Shown here piece after piece: positions 45,872-58,737 of a DNA stretch of 64,000 bases (its first letter is position 1; every line of letters begins with the position of its first letter). The position numbers and the translations under genes are program-made. The stretch covers positions 3,050,501-3,114,500 of the forward strand of contig OY756958.1 of assembly GCA_963580455.1 (NCBI GenBank), given 5' to 3'. Below the pieces are notes generated by a model that was not told where the DNA came from, ran no database searches, and saw only the letters and a list, made by a program, of their open reading frames with translations. This DNA comes from Euonymus europaeus. Lineage: Eukaryota > Streptophyta > Magnoliopsida > Celastrales > Celastraceae.

Positions 45872-48800
45872 TCATGTTTCATATAAAATGCATATGAATG
45901 CAACTTTACTGGACAGTAGGAACGAAAAGAAGATGTGTACCCTTTCTTTATACAAGGTCTGTATGGTTGTATTCAGGTCGCCATTCCAGAGCTTTTCAGT
46001 AGAATATAATGCCACATGGAGTCTCCGGAGCTTAAAAGCTGAAAGTGGTCCTTCGCAAAAAGTTTTCAGATTGGGGCAACTTACCACAAGTACGCTTTCC
46101 AGTGATGGTAATTTGAAGGCAAGTTTCCCTGAGCCGCAGAAGCTTGAAAGGTTTGGCATATGAAAAATATGTAGCCTTTTCAGTTGGGGGAAAATGATAT
46201 CATCCTCTGCCTCACCTTCCCCTGCACATTCTACAATGGACGTCATCATTTCACATCCATCTAGTTGTAAGTCCTGGAGCTGCATCATGCTCTTTGCTGT
46301 CGAGGAAGACATTAAGTCAGTCAATCTATTACAATTTGATATTTCCAGTTCAATCAAATTGCAGAATGACAGCGAGGACGGAAAAAGGACTTTCAATCTG
46401 CCACATCTGCATACGATCAGAGTTTTGAGACAGCAAAATGATGATGAGGGCTCTCCACCCTCGACAATGGCTCCTCCATTTGGGAATATCTCTTCGAAAT
46501 CACTACTCTCTACACCAAGTTTTTCCAAATTGGGCAGTTTCTTAAAGAAACCTGGTGGAAAAGAAGTGATGATTTCATCATGGAAGTCGGAAACTCCAAG
46601 GCATTTTACTCTGCAAAACATTCGAAATTCTCCATGCCACATCTTCTTAATCGTGTAATTCCAACTCAATGACATATTTTCCAGGTTGGGGAATATCTCC
46701 TGTGAAAATGTTATGTAAATGTAAAAAAGAAAAATGCAAAGGAGTTATTATTCACTCAACATGCTAGTATAATGCAAAAAAAACACATGCTTATATATAT
46801 ATTGCACGTGGCTTCACATAATTTAAACATGCAGCTATTATTACTAAATTGTTAATTGTTATAGAAGAAAAATAATTGATGGAATTTAATGTGCTTAGTA
46901 ACCGCAAAAAAAAAATGTGTTATTTATGCGAATATACACTAAATAAAAAACTTTCATAATGATGCTAATTAATTTAACTCTCCAAAACACATGAAAATTT
47001 TGTTTCTACTCCACATTTGAAGTAACCCTAATTTAATGAATAGTGGAATAATTTAATATAACTATAAATTATTATTATTATTATTAAATTACTATAAATA
47101 TAAATACAAATATATATATTTTCGTAAAAATAAAATTGAAATCATTATCTTAAATCGTATAAATACTACTTTTTTATTATATATTTTTTTATTACAAAAA
47201 ACAAATAGTATTTTTTATGATTTTAAAATCTTCTGGCATTATATAATATTAAATTGTAATTTGAAACTTTCTGTAACTTTAATTTACATTATTATAAATA
47301 TTCATTAAATTTTATATGAAATTCAAAACAAATGAAATAGAAACACATCTATATCTAAGCAGAATAAAGGTGATTAGACATGAAATGTGAAGTTTAGATC
47401 TTGTAAGCAGAATAAAGGTACGTAGGAGGGGTTCTTAATGATGATTAGACATGAAATGTGAACTTTAGATCTTCTAAGCGGAGAGTTTTAAGTCCATACC
47501 ATTTCATGCGAAAAAAAGGGTTGCTCATCATGCGCTCCTCCTTCTTGGACATTCCGACATTCAGAAGCAAACATTTTCAGTTTACCACATCTAGTAACTT
47601 CCAATTCATTTAACAGAGGCCATTCCGAGGTATGAATTCCAGGGTAGAAACTTCTTAGTTTTGGTAGGCGTCTAAGTATCAGGGAAGTGACTTTTGGGAA
47701 CTCGAACCTTACATCCGCATCTACTTCCCCTTCCGTTGCAACAATGTTCTCAACGACCCTACATTTCCAAATATGCAACCACTCAAGTTTCTGAAGACCA
47801 GTGCCTATAGAGAGTGGAAAAATATATCTCAGACTTTCACAACGTTTGATTGTGATGAACACTAGTTTTGTAATATGCATCTCCAAAGCACTTGGCCATT
47901 CCAAATCAAATATCACATCCATTGACTTGCAATTAAATATCTTCAATGCTCGTAGGTTCTGGAGTCTTGTCATCATATTAGACGGAAAAATGTTCCGCAC
48001 ATTTTCACAACCATCCAACAAAAGATTATCCAGTTTGCAAAAGGAATCTGGGGCAAGTTCATTGTGCCATATTTTTTTCAGGTTAACCATATACTCTATG
48101 GTTAAATATTCAATGGTAGGTAGTTCCACCTATAAAAATGATTCCAATTGCATCAGCTAATTAATAATTCAAAAGAATGCAACATAATACCAACATATTT
48201 ATCAAAGTGATTAATTAAACAAAACAAACCTTTTCATTAAAGAGAGGAGATGGAAGGTCATCATTACTGACTTCCTTTTCATCAAAGATGAATGACTTCA
48301 ATTCTGGGCAATCATTTATCTTCATAAAGAACAAGGATGGAAATTCGATGGAATTTGCTGTGCAGAATCTTTTCAGTTTGGGAAGATCACTGAGATCCAG
48401 ACTTCGCAATTTGGGAAAGACAATATGACTGGCCTCTCCTTCTATTATCGCTTCCATTAATTTACAAGATGTTACAAAAAGTTGGTTGAGTTGAATGAGA
48501 CTTGCGACCACACCAATGGGGAATAAGAACTTTAACTTATTACAACACATGATATACAAATATCTCAAAGTCTCAAAACAATGTGACATTGCTAGAAGAC
48601 TGTTGTCCCATATTTTTTCAGTACCAATAGAAAATAGGACTAACTTCTCCAAATTGGGAAACAATATCTGCATATACACGAGAGAATGGTTACATCCCTG
48701 AATATATATAAAAAATAGACTACTTCAGTGGTGAAGTTTCTATCCATGCATCATTACCTAATATCACTAAATTACATTTGACGAAAAAGATTAAATAGTG

Positions 48801-51769
48801 TCATCTCAACTAAGCCTTGTAGATCTCTTATAATATAATTGAGAGACTTCCATTTCCTCCACATAATTATGGATCAAATTCTTGCTTAATCTACTGGATA
48901 ATTAAATTTTGTAACCAACAAAATATATGCGATATGTAAAAATATATAAATAGATGAGATAAAAGAATAAAAAAAAATACCTTCCCATTTAGAAGGGGAT
49001 AAGTTGCATGTTTTGAGACGACCCTGATGAGTCCCCTGTTTGCAGACTCACCTCAGAGCATAAGCTAGTGATCTTTGGTAGAAACTCTAGACTTAGAGAG
49101 TGTACTTGCTTTAACTCAATCACAATATCGCACCTTCCATCATATTCACTTTCACAGAAAAAAATCTCCTCCATGTTTTCACACTTCATTACTTCGATTT
49201 CTTGCAGTTGCAAAAGCTGGGATTTGGCAATAGTGAATGAGAAAAGGTTCTTCAACATATCACACCTGCTCACATTCAAAGTTCTCAATTTACTAAACGA
49301 CTCTACTCCAAGTTGGCCAGGACATATCATCTCAAGGTTAATCAATTCTACGAGAGAAAGTACCTCCAAGCTCGGGAAAATGCTAGGAACCCTTGTTTTT
49401 GAGTTTACAATGTATTGGAAGTTGCGACCCCTTTGGACATGTAAATATCTCAATATTTGAAAACCTTCCGTGTCTAACTTGCAAACACTATTAACACCAT
49501 CCAATTCATCAAGATGTAGTTCTTCAGTTTTCTTTAACAATTCCTTAACATCAGGCTTCAAATGAATATTTGTAGAGAGTTTGAGTTTCAACCTTCGTGA
49601 GGTTTCGTACTTGCAATCCCAGCTCCAATCCCAGCCATCTCCTATTAATATTTTAAATCTTTCTAACCTCATTGAGAACAAGTCATCCGGAATAACATGG
49701 GAATTCGGAATGTGAATGTCTAAGCTAGTCAGCTTAGACAACTTCTTCAACTCAGCAAGGCAAGCATTTTGACAATTATCTCCTTCAGCCTGCCAATTTA
49801 CAAAGCTTTCATCCACATACAATTCCTCTAATTTAGTCAGCGATGAAATGACATTTCTTGGAATCACTTCAAGATTAATACATCTGCTGACACACAACAA
49901 CTTTAGACCAGTCAATTGCCTAATTTCCTGAGGCAAATGAGAGATGTCTGTCTTCACAAAGCGAAGAACCTCTAGTCCAACCAGCGCTCCGATCATGGCC
50001 GTATCTTCCAACTCACACTCCTCAAGAGAAAGAGTGTGAAGGTTTTCTAGACAACGAAGGGATGGAGGCAAAGATGGAAGTAATATATTCTTAATGTCCA
50101 AGACTATAATTCCTCCCACCCCTTGAAAAAATGAATTAGGAATCTTCAAATAACGATTTTTGGAGTGCAGAATGAATAACTTTAGCTCTGGAGATTCCAA
50201 CCCTTCTAGTAATCTGTGAATATAATTGTGAGGAAAATATATTGAAGAGAACTTTACATATGTATTCCTTTTGGGCCATTCTTCCAATTCACCATCAAAT
50301 TCTTCCATGAACATAATATGCTTGTGGCGTGCATATGACACAGCAAACATGCGAACCACATCATGCATTTTCACATAACCATTTTTTTCACCATCTAATA
50401 ACAAACAATTGGATTTGAGGTCTCCAACCAATTTATGCAACTTGCTTCTCCTATCTTCCAAGCAATCAATATCTCTGAAAGAATCAAGGCTCATGCAGTA
50501 GTTAAACAAATCTTCAATAGCATAATCAGTATTTACCAATTGACCACAAAGCAAGAACAACTGTTTGATCACGCCATTTTTCAAGTGACTGTAACTCAAC
50601 TCTAGAGCAGAATACGCTCGTGCATCGAATTCATCATTTTCAAACTTTTCTAATTGTCGTAAGGCTTCTTTCCAAGTATGTGAATCATTTATATTTCTTA
50701 GAGCGCTTGCAACCGTGGCAATCAAAATTGGCAAACCTGCACACCTTTTAGCTATTTTAACGGCGAGAGGTTGCAAATTGCGAGCTTTCACGACATCACC
50801 TGCCATTTTCACAAATAAATTCGAAGCCTCCTTATCATTTAATGCATCAACCATGATGTTCAAACTGTTAGTACCCATCCTGGTTAATACTTGCCCATCT
50901 CTAGATGTCATCAATATTTTGCATCCTTTGTGGTCATCCCCGAAAGGTATTCCTAACTCTCCAAGATCAAGACTTGCCCATATATTATCAAGAATCACTA
51001 GAATTTTTCTTTCTTTCTGCAGATGTTCACGTAACTCCTTGGATCTCCCAGAAGTTGTCTCCTTTTGGAATTTGAAATTTAAGTCTTCTGCAATTTCTTC
51101 TTGAATCCTTCTCAAGTCTTGATTTAAAGATACCTCCGAAAAAATCACCACATCAAACATCCTGTCTACATTGGCTTGTTCAGCAGCTTTCTTCACAAGA
51201 GTAGTTTTGCCCACACCACCCATGCCCCAAACGCCAATCATGCTGACATTAGGATCTTTTAAACCCTTCATAATATCTTCCAAACGGCATGCTCTTGATT
51301 CGAAAGTCTCATAATCCTTGATGGTAGGAAAAAGTATTCCTTGCGGAGCAGGACGATAAGAAACACTAGTAAACTCCCCTGCCAACAGAAGACTGGCTGC
51401 GGCCTTTGATTCGTCCTCAGCTTTCTTACTGAGCTGGTATCTTGCCTTCACATTTGGACAGAACCCAAAGAAACACCCCTTCTTTGCCCTCTCTGTTTTC
51501 TCCAAAAAACGTTCTGCATCCTCATCAAATGTTGTCACGCGCTGTAGCCAGTCTTCAACGTCGACTTCAATCACCTCCATTTTGACCCTGGTTGCATCAT
51601 CAACTGCATGCTCAATTCTCTCTCTCTTAAGTTTCAGATTATGGAGCTGATGCTTAAAATTATCTACATGTCTTTTGAAGTTGAACACATAACTAATTTG
51701 ACGCTTTATCCAACTTGCAGCAGGAGCAGCCACCTGCTCTGCAACAATGGAAGCAGCAATCTCGGCCAT
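45872..51769 (-). pseudogene. NLR3: CC-NB-ARC-LRR gene, exon 1 frameshifted near its end
   Basis: Exons as in NLR2: 51769-48990 region, 48667-48230, 48129-47500, 46699-45872. Exon 1 is open through CC, P-loop GMGGVGKTT, kinase-2 LVILDNIW, GLPI, MHDVV and the first LRRs. Relative to NLR2, one base is missing at about 49006, so the frame ends MQLIPF-stop about 17 bases before the donor. The predicted product is about 926 aa and lacks the LRRs of exons 2-4, which are still open. The truncated protein might act as a partial NLR, or the call may be a consensus error. Exon 4 also lacks three codons in GEF(GSE)MFC. Confidence 0.88.
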
Positions 51770-51820
51770 TTCCCAGAAGTTTTCTTCGGAGTTAAACACG
51801 GAGTGAAACAGTGTTACTGA

Positions 51821-51881
51821 CTATAACAAGATATGGGAGTAAACGAGAAATACTATTAAGGAAAACATAGAAGAAACATAC
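51821..51881 (-). other. NLR3 5'-UTR intron, shortened to 61 bp
   Basis: Donor CAAAG|GTATGTTTC and acceptor CTTGTTATAG are kept, but about 50 bp of the 111-bp intron of NLR1 and NLR2 is deleted. At 61 bp it is near or below the usual lower limit for plant introns, so splicing may be poor. Confidence 0.6.
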
Positions 51882-52129
51882 CTTTGCCAAATATTAATGA
51901 TGCACAATCAGAGATTAAGAGTGGGAAGTTGAGAATAAAGTATGAAGAAGGTTGACTTGCAGAGCAGAAGCACAGTGGAGAGAAATGTGAAGACTAAGGA
52001 TAGAGCATGAAAAGAAAGAAAGCTAGACAAGAGTAGAAAAATCAATGCCATGACTTAGAAAAATAAGTGTGAAAGCACTGCCAAGACTTAGAAAAATCAA
52101 TGCCAAGACTGAAAAAAATCCACCTCCAC

Positions 52130-53520
52130 CGCTTTCAAGCCAATTGGTCATCTGGGTCCCTTTGTGAAGCTTTATTCAAAGGGGGAATCACTCATCCTTT
52201 TCCTTTGGCGTGATGCGCAATAATTGAATTGATTTTCTCAAAGGGAATCTCTCATATTTACTATTTTTATCTAACAAAAAATATGACGCTGTTGGCAATA
52301 ATGTCTTTCATAAAAAGCCAATGAAAGCGACGCTAACGTGAATTGTCATTTTTGAAAGAAAAAAAATAGAAGTTACATCACGAATTATTTTTTTAAAAAA
52401 ATGACAAACAGTAAAAAAAACTCAACATTAATGATGTTCGTCACCTGTTCTTGATTAATTAAAGACCATACTACTTTTTTAAAACTCTATATACGAAAAC
52501 CAAATTTTATAAAAAAACTACAGAACCGAAACCACATCAAAAATCGAGAAATCTAATCAAATGAAAAATTTTAGTCCGTTATAATTTTTTTTTACAGCGG
52601 ATCCCGTTGTAATGATTTTTATAGCAATTAAATTTTTATTCTATATTTCAAATATTATGTATGTATTTTGATTGAGAACACGACTCTAATTGTATATTAA
52701 AAATAAGTAAAATGTAAAAATGCATAAAAAATTTATCAATCAAAGAAAATTTAGTATAAATCTAAAACATTCTATATTTTTTTCATATTCTATTTGATTC
52801 TATCTGAGATAAAATAATAATAATAATAATGGTGGCCATAAAAGAAGGGTTTGTGTCATTCAAGTTGGTCTCTATTTTGGGCTTCATTTGTTTTGCTTGC
52901 AATGTCATCTCGTGTATTTGCTCTTTTTCCTCTTCTTCTGTATCCACGGTATTCCTCCGCCATATGTGAGGGTAATTAATAAAATTTGGAGGTACCGTCC
53001 TCTTTTATCAAAAATAAAATAAAAATAATTAGACTAGTAAAGTCGTAATTCTATTCATGATAAAAGTAAATTCATAAATACTAGATAAGTTTCTTATGTA
53101 AATGGAAGTTCCATCTTAATTAGGCTCAAGTTTCTTGAATGAACTCTTGTTGTGTCAAACGTGTCCACTTGCTAGACGAGAGTAGAAAAGTCATTCACCA
53201 TGTATGTTCAAGCCAATGGGTCATCTGGGTCCCTTTGAAGATTTATTCAAAGGGAAATCACTCATCCTTTTCCTTTGGCGTGATTCGCAATAATTGAATT
53301 GATTTTCTCAAAAGGAATCTCTCGTAAACAAAAACAATTCGTTGGATTTTCTGGTGAAGACACCGTTGGCAACAACGCCAATAGCACTTTTTGTTGTTGT
53401 TAAAGAATGACTTTGGCAACAATGTCTTTCATAAAAAGCCAATGAAAGCGAAGCTAACGTGATTTGTCATTTTTGTAAAAAAATAACAAAAAAAAACTCA
53501 ACAATAATGAGACGCTTATG
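52130..53520. repeat. NLR3 upstream flank with two copies of a 240-bp module
   Basis: 52130-52360 and 53205-53490 share CAAGCCAAT-GGTCATCTGGG, AATCACTCATCCTTTTCC, and TGTCTTTCATAAAAAGCCAA in the same order and orientation about 1.08 kb apart. Related, shorter copies lie upstream of NLR2 (40197) and NLR1. The DNA between them is AT-rich and without a gene. Confidence 0.65.
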
Positions 53521-55353
53521 GCTATGGCTATGCATGACAGTATCAGTGATGTAGAACATGAAGTGGAGGATTTTCAGAAGAAGCTTCAGGATAGCAGCCA
53601 ACAGACATTGTCAGAATTGGGCGTGTGACCTATTGATTTCATGGGATTTTGCGTCAGGAATAAAACTCAGCACCTTTTGAGCTGATATTCGATGTCCCAA
53701 GGTGTTTCAGATTCGTTTAGGCTGTCAATTTCACGTTTTATTGTTCCAGTTGTTTTTAGTTAATTATTTTAATTAGTTTACTTTGGCTATTTTGGAGCTT
53801 TTGCCTATTAAACTTATTTAAGATTGTTTTGGAACTCTTTCATTCAATTTTTGATATTGAAAAATTGAGAATTTCCCAGCCAACTTGGTTTTGTCTGACA
53901 ATTAAAATTGGCATCTGCGATTTTGTTTTTTGGATTTTATCGTTTCTAGACTGCATCAATCAGTAGGGTCCATTTTAATTGACTCCTGCCATGGGAATAT
54001 CTATCTTCTTGGGACATTATATGTCTTTTATTTATCTTTAACGTTTTCTTTTGTTATGGAATGCAGCATCTTTTCCTAGGATTCGACCCCTGCGGTTACG
54101 TTTTTTCCTTCTTTTAATAACTACGAGATTTGTCACTAACGTTCTGAAGACCACCAGGTCCAGGACGAACTGGTTGTCCTCAGCACAGGGTTTGGTTCGA
54201 AAAGAAGTTTCATCACCTGCAGTTTAAAACTTGTTTGATTGTAATTTTTATCTCTAGAACTTTATGATCCTGCTAAAAACATATTCAGATAACGCTATAC
54301 TTACATATTTGGAGAAAACAACCACAAACAAAAAGAAAAACAGAGCAACGAAAATCATCGAGAGAACGAATGAAGAACATGACAGATGAAGAAGCCGCGC
54401 AGAACCAACATCCAAAGGCAGAAACGCAATAGGAAAAAAAAGATGCTTTGCGGAAAATGTAGAGGACAAGTGAGAGGAATGCTTTGATGAAAGGAAGAAA
54501 AAAAATTAACCTGCAGAAAATAATCCTCTCCAAACAATGGCTCTAACCCACGCAACTATCCCATGTCATTTTTATATCAAATATAGTACTCCGTGATATC
54601 AGCAATCACAAAAAACCCATCATTGAAGTAGCAATTTTTCAGTAACAGGATATAAGTTACAATATTTAAAGGATTTTATGGTTTCTGATTTATGATTTTA
54701 TTAGTGTGCGTTATAGAAGTTTTATTTTAATTGTCTTTTGGTCATGAGTGGGTGTTCGAATTTTTTGAACAATTTCAAGTGGGTGATTGAAGGTTCGACC
54801 CAAATAACTCAGGAATGTTGTGCCCCTTACGATTTCATTTGGGATCGTTGAATTTTTTGTTGTTGTCATTCTTCTACTTTCTTTTTTAGGAATCTGAGAT
54901 GGCGCTTTATCCTTCTAATTGCTTCCTCCATATCTAGCTGCCGTGTTGGATAGCTTTCTATGCAAGAAGCTCCTATTGGTAATAGATTCACCATCTGGCA
55001 AAGCGAATTTGAATTGTTAGCTGTCTCTGAATCAACCTAATCTATCTCAGGTGATGCGGTTTAAGTTATTTTAGTCTGCAACTAAACCCCAAAATCCGAT
55101 GGCTTTATTGCTTCGATTTCATGTTGTTGTTTCATCAAAACAAATATATATGAACCTGAAAATAAAGGTTATCATCATGTCTTGTTAATTCAGCACAACA
55201 AATCCAGTTTACCGATAAAGTTGAATTTAGCCTCGAGTTTTGTGGATCAATAAAGTTGAAAATTAAATCTCCGTTTATCACAAAGGTCACAGTTTAGTCA
55301 GATATATCTATTTATATATAAATATATATGAAAAAAAATTATAAGATTAGCAG
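53521..55353. other. Intergenic region, no gene recognised
   Basis: Further copies of NLR upstream motifs occur at 53505-53560 and 53960-54060. A short frame (DVEHEVEDFQKKLQDSSQQ, about 53550) looks coding-like but has no extension. Frames at 54254-54555 overlap each other and lack any domain. Confidence 0.4.
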
Positions 55354-55580
55354 GCATCTAAGGTTGGTCAAACGCTCACCAAAATAATATGTGCCATACT
55401 TGAGTCATACACCTCTGACAACAGGTGCCGTGTTGATTATGTAAGCATCAGCAAGAGTGACAAATTTCGTCGGTATGATCTCATTGCGTACTCGTCCTTT
55501 GCTTCCTCTTTTTATTCCCTTATTCCACCTGACAATACTCGCCAACTGGGAAAGATTGTCATCTTGGATCTATTTTTAAT
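55354..55580 (+). pseudogene. DUF547 (DEP/glutaredoxin-type) protein fragment
   Basis: After an AG at 55351-55353, one frame reads ILESYTSDNRCRVDYVSIS, then SDKFRRYDLIAY. Plant DUF547 proteins carry a conserved AYxSEDGxHVDYxSIxxSEEFRRY segment at the domain start. The frame continues without family resemblance and stops. It is an isolated exon-like fragment; I saw no other part of the gene within several kb. 55580-56700 has no recognisable gene. Confidence 0.55.
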
Positions 55581-56819
55581 TTAGAGCTTGTAAACTTGAT
55601 CTAGCATAAGAAACAAAAACTTGCTGTTAGTAAATTTGAATTGACATAGTTGGTTACCTCTCAATGAAGAACCGATTCTGTTCGGGTCTCTTGATTTTTT
55701 TTTATTCGAATGGATCTAATTGAATAACTAAGATTTTGAAGAGGGCATGCAGTAGATGAGTCCATTTTGCCTTCATGTTCAGTAAAGTGAGGGTGAACAG
55801 TGTTAGTACATAATTGGCACCGGATCCTTGGGAGCCGCAGGTTGTCAATTAGGGTCTAACAAATAGGATGAGTAGGAAAAAATAGCAGAACCAAATTTAT
55901 CATTTGAAAATTGCTACATAGATCACCGTTGCAGTGTATTTATGGAAAGTGAGCTAAGATTTATTGATATACTGTATACATGCTGTTTAAACTGTTCATC
56001 AATGAAAGATGAGGTCATGAACATCTACTAGGTTGCTTAAATGAGTGTGAAAGAGTCTTATACATTTGATAACAAATTTTTTCTTACGAGTCCTTTAAGC
56101 ACAATAATTTTCTAAGGGATTCTTCTCTCTGTCCTTTGTGCAGATAAGTAAATTTGACTCAAGATATTCAAAGGTTAAACCTCCTTGAATTATCACTTGA
56201 CGAGAAGTAGTTGTCCTTATTTCTGAATTTTCTATAATGCCATAATCGTCCATGCTGTAATTAGGATTGGGCATCCTGAAGGGTAAAGGATAGATCCTTC
56301 TTTTCTGACTTCCAGTATATTGTAGGAGGGTATTCATACGAACCCAATACAATAAAGAACGGCATTCTCAGAAGCAACCGTAGAGCGCCCACCTCCTTGG
56401 TCAAGCCCTTTTATACTGGAGACAGACGCTTAGAGCTAAAGAATTTCCTTCAGTTTTCTTTTTGAGAGAACTATAAGTTAATCAAATATATAATTATGTT
56501 CATCCGGAGAATTATTTTCCGGTTTAGTCATCCAGAATAATGGATAAGAAAACATAAAACATTAACACCTTGTTGTCTAAGCATTATCATGAAAATCATA
56601 TACACAATTTAGTCATTAAAACCCCTTCTGTTAATCGAAGCTGCTAGGCCTTATTTTTGTGATATTATATTATTGCAGGATTACTCTTCCCAAACGGACC
56701 CACTGGTGGGCTGTAGCCCAGGGGAAGATTTTTAAAAAAAAAATTAGTGTGAATATATATATATATATATATGATACGTCTAGCAGTCTAACTATAGCTC
56801 AGTAAGTGCCCACACTCCA

Positions 56820-57310
56820 GCCCAACTCACTAACAAAGTATGTCAAATAAATTAGGAAAAATCTACTGATAACACGAATAATTGTTCAAGGTTTATTAAA
56901 TTGAGATTCAATTTAGATAACTACGGTGAAATCATGTGTTCTAACGCTTTTTAATCTTGATTCTTGTTTCACTTACTTTTTTCGATTAATTAGTTTTTAT
57001 TAATTTGTTTCTCAATTATTCAAACTCAATTTTATATCTAGGTACTGTTTGTGATTGAATTAATAGCCTATGGTTGATTCTATGAAATAGTGCTTGAGGG
57101 TTCGATATTCGGTCTTTGATCACTATATTAGTTGTTTGGAATTTCGTGCGCTTGCGAATAATTTTCAAAACAGCTGGTAGTGTGTGTAGTTTGATTGACG
57201 AGGTTGTGCAATTTATTTCATTATATCGGTCTTATTTATTTATCATTTGCAGGCAAACAAATTATGTAAAAGTATCAACAACGCAGATCATCTCTCTAAC
57301 ATTGTTTTTC
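56820..57310. repeat. Third copy of the conserved flank block
   Basis: Matches 17390-17760 and 42895-43310 (CTGATAACACGAA, GGGTTCGATATTCGG, TTTGATCACTATATTA, CTTGCGAATAATTTTC). It shows that the NLR3 upstream region carries the same unit, in keeping with a further NLR unit (NLR4) beyond it. 57310-58370 holds short exon-like pieces (for example LAEQNKDIEISSFMDEGG near 57470) but no assignable gene. Confidence 0.6.
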
Positions 57311-58370
57311 TGCACTTCGACATTCTTGTAGGCACTCATTCTACCTATATTATTTTTGGTTACAATGCATTGTTATACTGGTGGGTTCTTTTTTTTTTTT
57401 TTAATTGAATTGGTCATAAATGATTGATAATGTTGGCGAACTCTTGGAGTCAGCATCAGGTGTTGGCACTCGCAGAACAGAATAAGGATATTGAGATTTC
57501 TAGCTTCATGGATGAGGGTGGTAGAATGTGAGTGGAAATTTTGGTTGTGGAAAAGCTTGGATTTTTTTTTGAAAGGAAAAAAATATGTCCGATTTCTTAA
57601 TGGCTTGTATTAGCTTTTTTATTGGACTCCTGTTGAATCTATTTGATTCACTTTGGCTTATCCAATCTTCGTTTGATTAAATTTTTTTCTCACATTTTTT
57701 GCAAAAACAATGGTGTTCTGGGTTTTCGCTTTGGCTCCCTCAAGGAAAGACGCAGCTTGAGGAGAAGCCAATGATGATAACCAGTTTTTGCTAGATTATG
57801 CAGCATCAAAGGTTACTCAGTTAGTTTAATGCTACTTTTTATTGAATTCTTATTTTCCAAGCTTCTTGCCGGCATATCTACACTTGATCATGCCTTTTCC
57901 CCTTGCACGTGGAAATGTTCCGTCAGTAAAAGCCTCATCGGTATTCTAAACACCGACTGAAAAAAAATCCGTCGGTAATATGGTAAATAATGATAGAAAT
58001 ATCCACGGTGATAGGTTTGGATCTGTCTGCAACAAATAAAAAATTTGATTGATAATTCATCGACAAAAATTAAATAAAAAAATATTTTACAACAGCCAAG
58101 AGCAGATATATCCAAACAATAAACTCAAACAAAATCTTACGTGTTTCCTTTCATATTCCACATTGCTTGCCTATAACAAAGAAAACTCAAGCACCAATGA
58201 ACTAAACTCAGCACCAATGAACTAATCATACTTTCTTTCTGTCCTTGAGAACCAGCCATTTTCTACCTCACCATCTCAAGTGTTCAACTACTAGCCCACA
58301 ATAATAACTTCGATAAGAAGTCATACCTAACTAGAGTAATATAGAACGCATCAATAAAATCAGAAATGCC

Positions 58371-58560
58371 ATCTATCTTCACCGTTGGTGAAGATGACTT
58401 CCATTAGAGCAGTTCTTGGTTTGGTTGCAACGATGAATTTAGAGCTTGAGCAGCTTGATGTGAAAACTGCATTTCTTCATGGTGATCTTGGAGAGGAAAT
58501 TTACATGGAGCAACCCAAGGAGTTAAACCGACAAAAGCAAGAGAATGCTTAGTTAATCTG
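58371..58560 (+). pseudogene. Copia reverse transcriptase fragment
   Basis: One frame reads PLVKMTSIRAVLGLVATMN then EQLDVKTAFLHGDLGEEIYM, the start of the Ty1-copia RVT_2 domain with its first catalytic aspartate. It degrades after the EQP motif. No LTR nearby. It is on the opposite strand from the copia element at the left edge and is unrelated to that insertion. Confidence 0.85.
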
Positions 58561-58737
58561 GATTAGGAAAAGAACTTACATGGAGCAAAAACAGTACTTC
58601 ATATCCACAAGACCATCGGCAGCTCAAAGACAGATGCACCATATATTAATTAACATAGAAACAAGACTCTATGTCAACTTGATGTGCGGATGCTATGACT
58701 GCCCTTTAAAACATCCAGAATATGCACCACGCCATCA

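Noticed and set aside
54254..54555. Three overlapping minus-strand ORFs
   Set aside because: They overlap in different frames, have no domain, and no frame is clearly preferred.
57895..58000. Second CACTA element, from CCGTCGGTAA-like words
   Set aside because: Only two or three such words and no CACTA ends or target duplication were found.
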